DNA from: Acanthochromis polyacanthus
Taxonomy: Eukaryota; Chordata; Actinopteri; Pomacentridae
Direction: 5' to 3'
Length of the DNA stretch: 64,000 nucleotides
Assembly (NCBI RefSeq): GCF_021347895.1
Contig: NC_067135.1
Span: 25,059,847-25,123,846, forward strand
Under the pieces are notes generated by a model, which ran no database searches, had not been told where the DNA came from, and saw only the letters and a program-made list of their open reading frames with translations. A program made the position numbers and the translations under genes. Shown here one piece after another: positions 22,041-33,639 of this stretch. Position 1 is the first letter of the stretch, and the number at the start of each line of letters is the position of its first letter.

Positions 22041-23744
22041 CTGCTTTGGGACTTTGGAACCTTAACTTGACAACATTATATACTTAAACGCTCAAGTTGA
22101 AGGTTTGCAGTAACATCCAGCGCCATCACGCTCTAAGTGTTGCTAAAAATGATTGATTTAGGGGCAGAAAGTTAAACAGAATCAAACTATGGTGTTGTGT
22201 CTTAAACTGTTACTCACAAAGGCATGATGTGTCATTGTGTTTCTTTAAATTTGCTGCATTATTGGCAGATGACTGTGTAAAACATGTTCTTTCAAATGAA
22301 TTCATTTCTTGACATTTTTATTTACCGATGATGAAGACAATAATTACACAACTGCAATGTGTAGATATTGATGATAAGACAAAGATAAAGAGACTTTATT
22401 GTCATTGTGCAGAAGTACAACGAAATGTGTCAGATATATTAGTTGTGACGGTTAGGATTTATTCTTTTTTAAATATTTCTATTAAACATACTGCTGGTTT
22501 AACACTGATTTACACATTACTAAAGTGAACAAACAGGCTCAAAATGACATTTGGTTTGTTAAGATGTGATTAATGATTAAGTCTGAATCTGATGTGATGA
22601 AGAATCAACAAAGGCGCTATTTTTCCTATACATGATTTTCACATATTTACTTTTGTATAAATATTGAAAGTATTAAAATTATTGGGAAATTCTGCAAAGT
22701 TTTCATGTAGTTTTGGTGACTGTATTCTTGTTTTTTAATATGTTGTTTGGATGCTGTTCTTTAGGCAATAATATTGATGGGATTATTTATATTTTATGGT
22801 AAAAGTACTAATACAAACACAAGAATATCGCATCAGAGATGTTTGTAAAAAAAACAAACATTGTTTTTGCAGCATTCAAATCAGTTAAAAATACAGTTTT
22901 TTTTACTGAAATTTGAAAGAAAAGTGATGAAAAATGGTCAGGAACTGTTTGCTAATTACACATTTTGTCCAAATGTAGGCAGCTGAGACCTATTTGGACT
23001 CCTCTAATTGGACTTCATGTATAGTTCAACCTGTAAAAGAGCATTTCTCCACCTGCAGACCCTGTAGTTACACCAGCCGTTCATAGAAATTCCCCAAAAA
23101 TGTATATACAGAGCTAATGAACCTCTACGGGCATCATTTAATACTAACCTATCTTAGCTCCAGATTACTTACTAGTTTAGTAATCCCTTATCTTCCCAGG
23201 GTGATCAGACTCTTCTGTAAACATCTGCATTTCACAGTAATCAAAACCTTGAAAGCATTCTCATTTATATAGTAATAGTCAACCTTAACCTCCTGACCCC
23301 TCTGGTAACCAAGGCCCTCACTGCTCCCAGTGAAGTGCTGCCCTCAAGTGGTCACTTCTAATACAAAGGTTCAGGAATATGCATTTGAAAAACACAACCA
23401 ATCACTCCTCTCCTCCTGAATCATATCAGACCAGTATTCATTGTTCAACATCAAATACAAAAAGGACATATTTAAAAAAAACAACCAACTTATAAAAATG
23501 TATAAGAAAAAGACATTCTCCCAAAAATAATCAACCCATCATTCTTCTGAATGAGGCACTCTTCTGATTTTCACACGGTTTCAAAATTAAAGAATATAAA
23601 AAGTAAGCATTTGGTTAGTTCACACATTCATCAGCTTATAGCATATAGCATTATAAGTCACAGGTTATAATATCATACTGCGCTCCCTCATTTTGCTGTC
23701 GCTCCTTCATAGTCCCATCCTTATGGCTGACTAGGGCATCCTAT
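22041..23744. other. 3' UTR and intergenic DNA
   Basis: The 3' UTR of the SAMD9L-like gene follows the stop at 22040; an ATTAAA near 22673 could be its polyadenylation signal. About 22370-22440 is a short dispersed repeat (GAGACTTTATTGTCATTGTG, a common fish retroposon end). I see no gene in the rest. Confidence 0.5.
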
Positions 23745-24234
23745 ATCCATGACTATTGACAGTGGTCTGCGGTGGTGAGGCTGGTTGGATGTACTGCCAA
23801 ATTCTCTGAAACGCCTTTGGAGACGGCTTATGGTACAGAAATGAACATTCAATACACGAGCAACAGCTCTGGTTGACATTCTTGCTGTCAGCATGCCAGT
23901 TGCACGCTCCCTTAAGTCTTGCCACATCTGTGGCATTGTGCTGTGTGATAAAACTGCACCTTTCAGAGTGTCCTTTTATTGTGGGCAGTCTAAGGCACAC
24001 CTGTGCACTAATCATGGTGTCTAATCAGCATCTTGATATGGCACACCTGTGAGGTGGGATGGATTATCTCAGCAAAGGAGAAGTGCTCACTATCACAGAT
24101 TTAGACAGATTTGTGAACAATATTTGAGAGAAATGGTGATATTGTGTATGTGGAAAAAGTTTTACATCTTTGAGTTCATCTCATAAAAAATGGGAACAAA
24201 AACAAAAGTGTTGCGTTCATATTTTTGTTGAGTA
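23745..24234 (-). mobile_element. Tc1-like transposon, 5' end fragment
   Basis: The minus strand starts at a TA-flanked end, CTCAACAAAAATATGAACGC. It continues through typical Tc1 5' sequence into a transposase start, MPQMWQDLRERATGML and ARVLNVHFCTISRLQRRF, a helix-turn-helix. Reading is lost after about 75 codons. The rest of the transposon is absent. Confidence 0.8.
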
Positions 24235-24473
24235 GTTCCGACACAAACACATTATTCTGGACTGCTGGTTGTCAGGTTTGTTTCCTCCTTCAGCTACAGA
24301 CATCTGGAAGAAGAGTTCAACATGTAAGGAGGAGTTTTACTGCTTTTATCTCCTTTTCTTCTGCATTATGACTTTACTGCAGCTGGCGTGAAAATATGTG
24401 GTCTTGTTTTCTGCAGCGCTGCCTCAGTCCAAAGCTCAGCTCACCATTTGATCTGGAATATTCACATCTTTAA

Positions 24474-24957
24474 CCCTCATGTCGTCCTGCAGGTCAAAAC
24501 TGACCCATTTTAAAGTTTGAAAATGTGGGAAAAAATATTTTCAAAGTGAAACTTCTGATGTTTCAACATTTTGGAAAATCTTTGATCATTTTTTGGTGGA
24601 AAAAAGAAATGTTAAAAATATTTCTTAAGAACATTCACACAAAAAAAAAATCAAACAAAATCCAGAGAATTTTGCTGGATTTTGGTTGATTTGTTCTTAA
24701 AGAAAATATTAGAAGTCTTACTGATATAAGTGTAATCATTTTTAGATATTTTAGGATTTTTTGGAAGATTTTTACTCATTTTCTGAAAATATTTACAAAT
24801 TTGGGGGATTTTTTTAAAAAATAAAACCTTTGAAAGAATTATTGGAATTTTCTTCCTGAAGGTTTTTCAAATTTTCAGAAATTTTTTTGCTGATTTTTTG
24901 GATTTTTTTCAGACAAGGAAACAATATTTTTGGTGCCTGTAAATGAGGATAACAGGG
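24474..24957. mobile_element. piggyBac-type MITE (TTAA)
   Basis: TTAA lies at 24470-24473 and 24958-24961, directly outside CCCTCATGTCG at the left and AACAGGG at the right. This gives the TTAA-CCC...GGG-TTAA layout of piggyBac elements. The 484-bp interior is T-rich and non-coding. The inner inverted repeats match only partly. Confidence 0.6.
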
Positions 24958-24961
24958 TTAA

Positions 24962-26930
24962 CAAATTGTCTTCATAGCTGCTGTTATACTGACATCTGCT
25001 GGACAAACACAACAACTACACTGTGCATAAAGAGAAGCAGCTGGCTTCAGAAACAGGATTTTAAAAGAGTTACTGGGTCAACCTGCAGCACATTCATTAC
25101 AAAGACGTGTTTGTTAATGGATTTGTTTCACTGTTGAAACAGGTAGAAAAGCATTTAGGTTCATATTAAGGCTCCTTAATGAAACTGACTGAAAGGAAAC
25201 AGAAATTAGCCACTTGGAACAGCATTTAGCTGAAAGGCAGCGCATATGTGGAGTGATTACACAAGATTTTGATTTATTTGAGACTAAAATCAGTGTTTCT
25301 GTGTGCTTTTCTTTGATATGAGGTTATTTTATCGTCCTTCCTGCATATTCACACCATCAGGTTAAAGTGATCCTCTAAACAGCTCAGCAGGAAAGATGCA
25401 GCTGAACACTTGTGCAGAGATTCAAGGTAGAGAATCCAAACAGTCTTCATCTTCTCCTTTAAAGTTTCGTCTCACACTGGCAGCTCTGTCTCCACTGCAT
25501 AGATACTGTCTGCAGCACAGGTGGGACACCTGGATGAGGAAGTTTCAAAATTCTTCAACCAGTCAGGAGGTCAGTGGGAGGCTGAGTGATGGAAACTCTT
25601 CACTACAATAATGGATCCAACAGCTCTGAGGAGAGTTCATATTTAACATCTCTCAGCTGTTAACTGCCTCATATTGGAACAGTCTACAGGTCAGACTAAT
25701 AAACTGCAGCTTGTTTCAACATGTTAACATCTATCTGAGAATGTGCACAACTCTGAGAGTAAACTGAACACACATCATGTACTTATGCTGCGTTCCAAAT
25801 CATTTTCTTCTTCTTTTCACTTCCAGCCTGAACTCCAGCTGTCCTCACAAAGTCCTCATTGTTTCCTGCAGCACAGATACAACTAATAATCACTTCAACT
25901 GTCACGGTCTGTGGAATGAAATGGGCTGTCGTCTGTTTGCTCTCTAAGCTTGTTGATACTCTTATAATGTTGGTGACGTAACCGTGCAGAGGATTGTGGC
26001 TCAGAATGGACAGAAAACCATGTTGGCTGCACACTTCACAATCCCTCCACATGTAGTAGAAATCCATTCAACATGCTGCGTATTAGAACAGACTAAATCG
26101 GTTTCTGGTGTCATACATATGGAAATATTGGAACGCAGCCATAATTTCAACGTTTTATTCAAACTCACTGAAAGATTCAAGGACAAACTAGATTTCAACT
26201 GCTTTAACAAGGAAGACGGAGACAGTAGAAGTCAAAGTTATTCACATCCAAAAGGATATGTTCTATGTATGACAAGTTCTATAGTGACCTGTCCAGGTGT
26301 CCCCTACCTTCAGCCAAAGGCAGCTGGGATAGACTCCAGCCCCTCTGCAACCATAATGAGGATTAAGCAGTGTATAGATAAGGGATGGTTCATGGTTCCA
26401 CAATTTTCACATTTCTTATCTTATCTCATCTGGTGACTCCATAAAATGATCTCAATGCTCTCATGTCAGCAGCTCTGACCTTGGATTCAGTTCTCTACGT
26501 CGGCGACCACACCTCAGCACCGTAGAGAAGAACTGGTCTTAAATTGTCGTGTGCATTAATACTTTCACCTGTCTGCCTGTTGACAATCTGAGGAGAGGCT
26601 ATGAACCATAAACTCATTCAGGAAATGTTTACAAGTGAGAAGTAGGGTCATTTTATCATAGACTTCTATACAATCTGATTTATTTTTGCAACCTCTGGTG
26701 ATGCCAGCTGGAGAAAAGGATCCATCATCAGGGCACCATGAATGTCTGTATCAAATATATTATTAGTTAAGTTTAGTAGTTGAATGACAATATTATAAAA
26801 CACAGATGTAACCAACAAATACTGTCCATTAATAAACATTAAAATGTGTTTATGTCTGCTTACAAATACATGATGGTGTGTTCTGTTTACAAATGATAAA
26901 TAAGGTGGTTATTATGTCAGATTAAAGGAA
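24962..26930. other. Intergenic DNA with a SINE tail
   Basis: About 26279-26395 is the 3' part of the same SINE family as at 14150 (GTGACCTGTCCAGGTGTCCC, TGGGATAGACTCCAGCCC). No gene is recognised in the remainder; the open frames are short and unrelated to known proteins. Confidence 0.5.
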
Positions 26931-28110
26931 CTTTCTAAAACATTCTGTCATGAGTCATTTAAATGTTGGTCTTAAAATATTTTTCTTTTATCAGGAACAT
27001 TGTGGAACATCGTAGGAACGTTTTACAGATTGTTTTCCCTCAACATCCACAAAACATCCTCAGAACATTGCAGCCAGAATGTTGGAATATAGTAATGTTC
27101 TAAAGAACGTTCTACTGTCTGAGGTCTTGATAGCATCCTGAAAATGTTTATTTGAATGTTGCATTGAGAACATCTTTTGTGTGTTATCACTGTGGAAACA
27201 TATTGTAAAACGTTCTATAATGTGTTCTCTCAACAAAAAGGCAAATTGGCTCTACCTTTTAATATATCAAGTTACAGAAATGTTTAATAAAGAACGTTCT
27301 GCTATCTGAGGTTTTGATGGCATCTTGAAAATGTTTCTTGAATACTGCTTTGAGAACTTCCTTTGTATGCTAACATCTTATAGAAGAACATTTTATAAGG
27401 TGTTCTCTCAACAAGAAGGCCAAATGTTCCACCATAAATGTATCAGATTACAGGATCGTTATAAAGGGTTCTGCATATAAAACATTCTGCTATCTGATTC
27501 ATTTAAATACTGCTTTTAAATGCTCCTCTTTTATGGGGAACATTGTAGGAACATTTTATAGGTTTTTCGTTCCCTTAACATCCCCAAAACATCCCGAGAA
27601 CATTGCAGCCAGAATGTTCCACCTTTAATAAATCTTAATATGTTCTCAATGAAATGGCAAAATGTTCTACTTTTTTTTAAAATATGTCACATCACAGGAA
27701 CGTCAGTTAAAGTTCTGTATAAGAAACATTCTGTCATCATCTGGAAAACCTTTTATAATGTTGGTTTGAGAACGTTCTTCCTTTGTTATTAGGGATAACT
27801 GGGAATCTTTTCTAGATTCTACGTGTTCCTCAACAACAACCCCAAAACATCTCGACAGCACTGCAGCCAGAATGTGCCACCTTTTAATAAATCACATTAG
27901 GGGAATGTTCTATAAAAATCATGAGAGGCCTGGAGAACATCTGGAAAACATTGTGTAACCTTTTTTCTTTGTCATCAGAGAACATCCTCTGAATGCTGAC
28001 ACTAAAACATGTTAACTTTACAGAAACATTACTGGGAATCGAAATGTTCTCTCAATGTCCTGTCACCCTTTGATTAAAGAATTACATTTAAAGCCTTATA
28101 GAACCGGTAG
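26930..28110. repeat. Degenerate minisatellite upstream of the V-set gene
   Basis: Roughly five to six degenerate units built on the words CATTGTGGGAACGTTTTA, ACATCCTCAGAACATTGCAG, CCAGAATGTTCCACC, AGAACATTCTGCTATCTGAG and GCATCTTGAAAATGTT. The same repeat continues at 33640-34150, in the intron after the interrupted first exon. Confidence 0.7.
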
Positions 28111-28233
28111 GGGAGGATTTCAGGTGTTTTGCCAAGGTTCCCAGTCAGGTGAGACGATGTTTTGCATTTTTCCTGTTGTCAACTCCACCCTTAGCTTGTA
28201 GAAGCATGGATACCAGACTTAAACTGCTGCGGA

Positions 28234-28997
28234 TGTCACAGTTCCGTTCCTCTGCCCTGTCTGTCTAGTTGTCTGTCTGTCTAGTTGTCTCCCATCCGCT
28301 TCTCTGCCCTGTCTTTCCCCTGCAGCTCGGTGCCTGAGTGGAGTCTGGCTTCTCCAGCTGACTCCACCCAGGCAATCAACTATCTCCACGGCTCCCGGGC
28401 AGCTGACAATCATCATGCTAACGACTCACCTCTGCAATAAATACCGGCTCAGCCTTCCACTCCCTGCCAGAGTATTGAACCTGAATCCATGCACCAGCTG
28501 TCCGGGAACCCCACTCCTGCCTGGTCCCCCACTCTTGCCTGGAACCCCCCACTCTTGCCTGGAACCCCCCACTCTTGCCTGGAACCCCCCACTCCTGCCT
28601 GGAACCCCTACTCCTGCCTGGAACCCCTACTCCTGCCTGGAACCCCCACTCCTGCCTGGATTCCCCACTCCTGCCTGGATTCCCCACTTCTGCCTGGATC
28701 CCCCACTCCTGCCTGGATCCCCCACTCCTGCCTGGATCCCCCACTCCTGCCTGGATCCCCCACTCCTGCCTGGATCCCCCACTCCTGCCTGGATTCCCCA
28801 CTCCTGCCTGGATTCCCCACTCCTGCCTGGATTCCCCACTCCTGCCTGGACCCCCACTCCTGCCCAGAACCCCGCTCCTACACCCTGGCTTTCTCCATCC
28901 GCCATTATTCATCCCCTCCAATAAAATCATTCTGCATCTCCTCAGGTCTTGGATGAGTGGCTCTCTGCTCGGGTCCACCAACTTAGAAATCGTGACA
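28234..28997 (+). repeat. 5' LTR of LTR element 2
   Basis: This 764-bp LTR contains an internal minisatellite (about 28500-28860, unit ACTCCTGCCTGGAACCCCC with AA/AT variants) and AATAAA at 28920-28925. It is about 39 bp longer than the 3' LTR, close to two minisatellite units. Confidence 0.9.
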
Positions 28998-29015
28998 GAA
29001 TACTCTGGCCAAAAC

Positions 29016-31294
29016 ATGGACCCGGAGAACTCCCCACCAAGGCCGGACCCGCCTACGCCATTTGACATCAGGCAACTTCACCAAACCTTCCGTCAGCTTT
29101 CAACCGGTTATCAGAAGATGTGCTCCCAACTCGCCGTCTTAGCCAGCCAGATCTCCCAAGAAGCCCCCGACCCGACCCGGATACTACAATACAGCCAAGC
29201 CTTACAGGATGTTGCCGCCACAAAGGCACAATTAAACCACTTTGTCACCCTGCTTAACCAAGTTTGCTCGTCCCCAGCCCAGCCCGAACCATTTTCCCTT
29301 CCACCTGTGCCACCAGCCCCGGACCTTGCCGACACCCCGTCCCTAATCCAAGACACGCCCATAGACTTCTTCTCCTCCTGCGAGGAGCACAGCGTTTTCT
29401 TCAACGTACTATACGAGTTGTGGGAAAAGTGGAGGGAAGAACCCCAAGACTCGAGCATAATCCTGGGCCGGAAACTCGTAGACCAGCGACCCGGATTAGC
29501 CGACCACTTACCTGCTTACATGCAGGAATTTTTGAGTGCTCCTCTGGGTGACCCGCCTGCTGACTCCCCTGGCAGCCAGCCGGGCCCTGGCTCTCTGCCG
29601 CCCGTGGAGCCGCCTGTCGGGCGGCCTGGCCGTCGAAGACGCGGAGCCAGGAGGCGCCATGACCCCCCGGCTTCCGCTCCGGCCCCGGGGGAGTTCCCGG
29701 TTCCGCCTCCAGTCCCCGCGGAGGTCGACGACGCTCCGCCTCCAGTCCCCGCGGAGGTCGACGACGCTCCGCCTCCAGTCCCCGCGGAGGTCGACGACGC
29801 TCCGCCTCCAGTCCCCGCGGAGGTCGACGACGCTCCGCCTTCTGTCCCCGCGACCTCAGCGGCCTTAGAAGGCCATAAAGCCTTCCCTGAGCCCCTGGAT
29901 CCTGCGCCGCCCCTGGAGGGGCCCCTGGAACCTGCGCCGCCCCCGGAGGGGCCCCTGGATCCTGCGCCGCCCCCGGAGGGGCCCCTGGATCCTGCGCCGC
30001 CCCCGGAGGGGCCCCTGGATCCTGCGCCGCCCCCGGAGGGGCCCCTGGATCCTGCCCCGCCTCCGCTCCCTGAGGAGGCCGTCGATGCCCCGCCTCCGCT
30101 CCCTGAGGAGGCCGTCGACGCCCCGCCTCCGCTCCCTGAGGAGGCCGTCGACGCCCCGCCTCCGCTCCCTGAGAAGGCCGTCGACGCCCCGCCTCCGCTC
30201 CCTGGAGCCTCGGCGGTTTTGGAGGGGCCTGGGGTCTCCCCCAAGTCCATGAAGAGGCCTTGCGCTTCCCATCCTGCTCCGCCCCCGGAGGACCCACCGG
30301 ACCCGGCTCCGCCCCCAGAGGACCCACCGGACCCGGCTCCGCCCCCGGAGGACCCACCGGACCCGGCTCCGCCCCCGGAGGACCCACCGGACCCGGCTCT
30401 GCTCCCAGTCCAGCCTCCAGCCCGGCCCCTCTGCCCTGTCCGGCCCCCGGGCCGTCCGCCGGAGCGGTCCCTCTGCCCTGTCCGGCCCCGGAGCCGTCCG
30501 CCGGAGCGGTCCCTCTGCCCTGTCCGGCCCCGGAGCCGTTCGCCGGAGCGGCCCCTCTGCCCTGTCCGGCCCCGGAGCCGTCCGCCGGAGCGGCCCCTCT
30601 GGCCTGTCCGGCCTCGGAGCCGTCCGCCGGAGCGGCCCCGCCTGTCTGTCCGGTCCCCGGGCCGTCCGCCGGAGCGGCCCCGCCTGTCTGTCAATCCCCA
30701 GGACCGTCCTCTGGAGCAGTCTATACCGGCTTTACCGCCCCCGGGCCGTCCCCCGAACGATCCACCCTGTCTGACAAGTCCTGGCCCGTCCGGCCGCCAG
30801 GCCACCCTCTGAAGCGGGCCCTCCGCCCGGTCCGGTCTCGACCTGTCCCGCCTTCGGGCCGTTCCCCGAAACGGACCCTCCGGCTTGCCCAGCCTCGACC
30901 GGGCCGCCCACCGGAACGGACTCTCTGCCCTGCTCATCCACGTCCAGTCCGACCCCCAGGCCGCCCACCGGAACGGACTCTCTGCCCTGCTCATCCACGT
31001 CCAGTCCGACCCCCAGGCCGCCCACCGGAACGGACTCTCTGCCCTGCTCATCCACGTCCAGTCCGACCCCCAGGCCGCCCACCGGAACGGACTCTCCGTC
31101 CTGCCCATCCCTGGCCAGTCCGGCCCACGGTCCGTCCGCCGGAACGGATCCTCCGCCCACCGGAACGGACCCTCAGGCCCACTCATCCCCAGCCAGTCCG
31201 ACCTACGGTCCGCCCGCCGGAACGGACCCTCCGCCCTATCCATCCTCGGCCAGTTGAGCCTTCGGGCCGACCCCCAGAGCTACTGCCCTGCTAG
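29016..31294 (+). CDS. Proline-rich ORF of LTR element 2
   Basis: ATG at 29016, 18 bp after the LTR; open to 30812 (598 codons). Residues 1-210 are clearly related to the ORF of element 1, with mostly conservative changes (FRQL, YSQALQDVAATKA, SSCEEHS, LWEKWREEP, ADHLPAY). Then an arginine cluster (GRRRRGARRR) and in-frame repeat blocks follow: PPPVPAEVDDA (4-5 units), PPPEGPLDPA (5), PPPLPEEAVDA (4), PPPEDPPDPA (4), and CPVRPRSRPPER-type units. Around 30780 the repeat text moves to another frame, open to 31294, and ends PSGRPPELLP as in element 1. So one frameshift probably shortens the product. There is no gag, protease or RT motif. RNA binding through the basic part is conceivable but unproven. 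Confidence 0.72.
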
Positions 31295-31299
31295 TTCGG

Positions 31300-32200
31300 T
31301 CCAGCCCTTCCCTTCACTCAGTCCAGTCCGGCCCTTCCCTTCACTCAGTCCAGTCCGGTCCTGCTCTCAGTTCAGTCCTGTCCAGTCCAGTCCAGTCCTG
31401 CTCTCAGTTCAGTCCAGTCCTGTTCAGTCCTGTCCAGTCCAGTCCTGCTCTCAGTTCAGTCCAGTCCTGTTCAGTCCTGCTCTCAGTTCAGTCCAGTCCA
31501 GTCCTGCTCTCAGTTCAGTCCACTCCAGTCCTGCTCTCAGTTCAGTCCAGTCCAGTCCTGCTCCCAGTTCAGTCCAGTCCAGTCCTGCTCCCAGTTCAGT
31601 CCAGTCCAGTCCTGCTCCCAGTTCAGTCCAGCCCGGCCCAGTCCTGTCCCTAGCTCCGCTCAGTCCAGCCCGGCCCAGTCCTGTCCCTAGCTCCGCTCAG
31701 TCCAGCCCGGCCCAGTCCTGTCCCTAGCTCCGCTCAGTCCAGCCCGGCCCAGTCCTTTCCCTAGCTCCGCTCAGTCCAGCCCGGCCCAGTCCTTTCCTTC
31801 AGTCAAGTCCAGTCCTTTCCTTCAGTCCAGTCCTTTCCTTCAGTCCAGTCAAGTCCAGTCCTGTCCTTTCCTTCAGTCCAGTCCAGTCCAGTCCTGTCCT
31901 TTCCTTCAGTCCAGTCCAGTCCTGTCCTTTCCTTCAGTCCAGTCCAGTCCAGTCCTGTCCTTTCCTTCAGTCCAGTCCTGTCCTTTCCTTCTGTCCAGTC
32001 CTGTCCTGTCCTTCAGTCCAGTCCTGTCCTTCACTCCAGTCCAGTCCTTTCCTGTCCTTCACTCCAGTCCAGTCCTTTCCTGTCCTTCACTCCAGTCCTG
32101 TCCTTCAGTCCTGTCCTTCAGTCCTGTCCTTCAGTCCTGTCCTTCCCTTCTCTCAGTCCAGCCCTGTCCTCAGTTCCGTTCGGTCCAGCCCAGTCTTAGT
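31300..32200 (+). repeat. CAGTC-based satellite inside LTR element 2
   Basis: About 900 bp of variable tandem words (CAGTCCAGTCCTG, CTCTCAGTTCAGTC, CCTTTCCTTCAGTC, CTAGCTCCGCTCAGTCCAGC). The matching place in element 1 (about 8115-8215) has only about 100 bp of the same text, so the array expanded in this copy or lineage. Confidence 0.8.
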
Positions 32201-32369
32201 TTATTCCCTCTCCCGTTCTCCCTTCCTGTCTGTTCCCCTCGTTTTTCCTGTCCTTTTGGTTCCTTCCGCCCTGTCTGGTCCCTGTGTCTGTCTGCTCCCT
32301 GGTTGCCCCAGTGGGCCTCTTTGGTTGGGTCCATGGGGCGCCGGGAGGCGCCCGTTGAGGGGGGGGTAC

Positions 32370-33094
32370 TGTCACAGTTCCGTTCCTCTGCCCTGTCTGT
32401 CTAGTTGTCTGTCTGTCTAGTTGTCTCCCATCCGCTTCTCTGCCCTGTCTTTCCCCTGCAGCTCGGTGCCTGAGTGGAGTCTGGCTTCTCCAGCTGACTC
32501 CACTCAGGCAATCAACTATCTCCACGGCTCCCGGGCAGCTGACAATCATCATGCTAACGACTCACCTCTGCAATAAATACCGGCTCAGCCTTCCACTCCC
32601 TGCCAGAGTATTGAACCTGAATCCATGCACCAGCTGTCCGGGAACCCCACTCCTGCCTGGTCCCCCACTCTTGCCTGGAACCCCCCACTCTTGCCTGGAA
32701 CCCCCCACTCCTGCCTGGAACCCCTACTCCTGCCTGGAACCCCTACTCCTGCCTGGAACCCCTACTCCTGCCTGGAACCCCCACTCCTGCCTGGAACCCC
32801 CACTCCTGCCTGGAACCCCCACTCCTGCCTGGAACCCCCACTCCTGCCTGGATCCCCCACTCCTGCCTGGATCCCCCACTCCTGCCTGGATTCCCCACTC
32901 CTGCCTGGATTCCCCACTCCTGCCTGGATTCCCCACTCCTGCCTGGACCCCCACTCCTGCCCAGAACCCTGCTCCTACACCCTGGCTTTCTCCATCCGCC
33001 ATTATTCATCCCCTCCAATAAAATCATTCTGCATCTCCTCAGGTCTTGGATGAGTGGCTCTCTGCTCGGGTCCACCAACTTAGAAATCGTGACA
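32370..33094 (+). repeat. 3' LTR of LTR element 2
   Basis: This 725-bp LTR pairs with 28234-28997. The minisatellite has about two fewer units, and AATAAA is at 33017-33022. It ends directly at the second GCGGA. Confidence 0.9.
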
Positions 33095-33639
33095 GCGGAT
33101 TTCTATCGTCTTGTCTTTTATCTCCTGCTGCGGTAAGTCTTTCTATAGAAGAGTAGAAACCGGTCTGGGTTTGAATATTGGTCGATAATTAGTGTTAAAT
33201 TTGGGTCCATTAATTCCGTCGATTTGCGTCAAACCGCGTCGTTGCTTTGAATGAACTCAGAGTGCAGTTCCTGGAGTCTAGCCAGATTTCCAAAACCACA
33301 GGAGCTATTTTAGAGGAGCTTCAGAGTGCAGTGAGAAAGTTCAAAGCAGTTTTTAATGTCAGTATTTTTCTTTGTCGGCGCTTTCTACTGCTTAGTTTAA
33401 AAGTGAAAGTGAAACTTCACTTTAAAACTTGGCTTTTAACTTAAGACGTGACACGGAAATCATGTGATAGTTGAGTGTCAGGAGGCACACTTTGATTTCC
33501 TCTGATGCTGCCAAATATCTGATTGATGTCGGTTGTTTTTATTGTAGTTGTTTATTTGACAACTTATTTAAAATTCCGTCCATGTGTGATATTTGATCAA
33601 ACCGCAGATAATTAGGGTTCAATAAAATCTGTTTTCGTT

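Larger units (their letters stand above)
28234..33094 (+). mobile_element. Non-autonomous LTR retroelement, copy 2 (4.86 kb)
   Basis: LTRs at 28234-28997 and 32370-33094 start TGTCACAGTTCC and end CGTGACA. The 5-bp target duplication GCGGA (28229-28233, 33095-33099) is exact. A polypurine tract TTGAGGGGGGGGTAC precedes the 3' LTR. The 3.4-kb interior codes for a proline-rich protein and then a CAGTC-type satellite, without pol domains. It is the same family as 5883-9072. The exact duplication and closely matching LTRs suggest a younger insertion than copy 1. Confidence 0.92.
28206..33132 (+). pseudogene. Signal-peptide exon of V-set gene, split by LTR element
   Basis: ATG at 28206 opens MDTRLKLLR up to 28233, where the LTR element begins. 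After the element and one GCGGA copy, 33100-33132 continues in frame as ISIVLSFISCC and ends at a phase-1 donor (TGCG|GTAAGT). Together these make a normal basic-then-hydrophobic leader of about 20 residues, and the phase-1 junction is the usual one for Ig-domain genes. As it stands, translation from this ATG meets a stop a few codons inside the LTR, so this allele should lack the normal leader. Confidence 0.78.

Noticed and set aside
28575..29015. Upstream extension of the element ORF through the 5' LTR
   Set aside because: The frame is open only because of the CCTGCCTGG minisatellite; the conserved start is the ATG at 29016, matching the start of element 1.
29401..31243. Long minus-strand open frames (328 and 575 codons) over LTR element 2
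   Set aside because: They are the reverse reading of the GC-rich proline-repeat ORF; glycine/arginine-rich text with no domain, created by lack of AT-rich stop codons in the repeats.
31300..32200. Possible CRISPR-like array
   Set aside because: Units are contiguous 5-15-bp words with no spacers, in a vertebrate retroelement.
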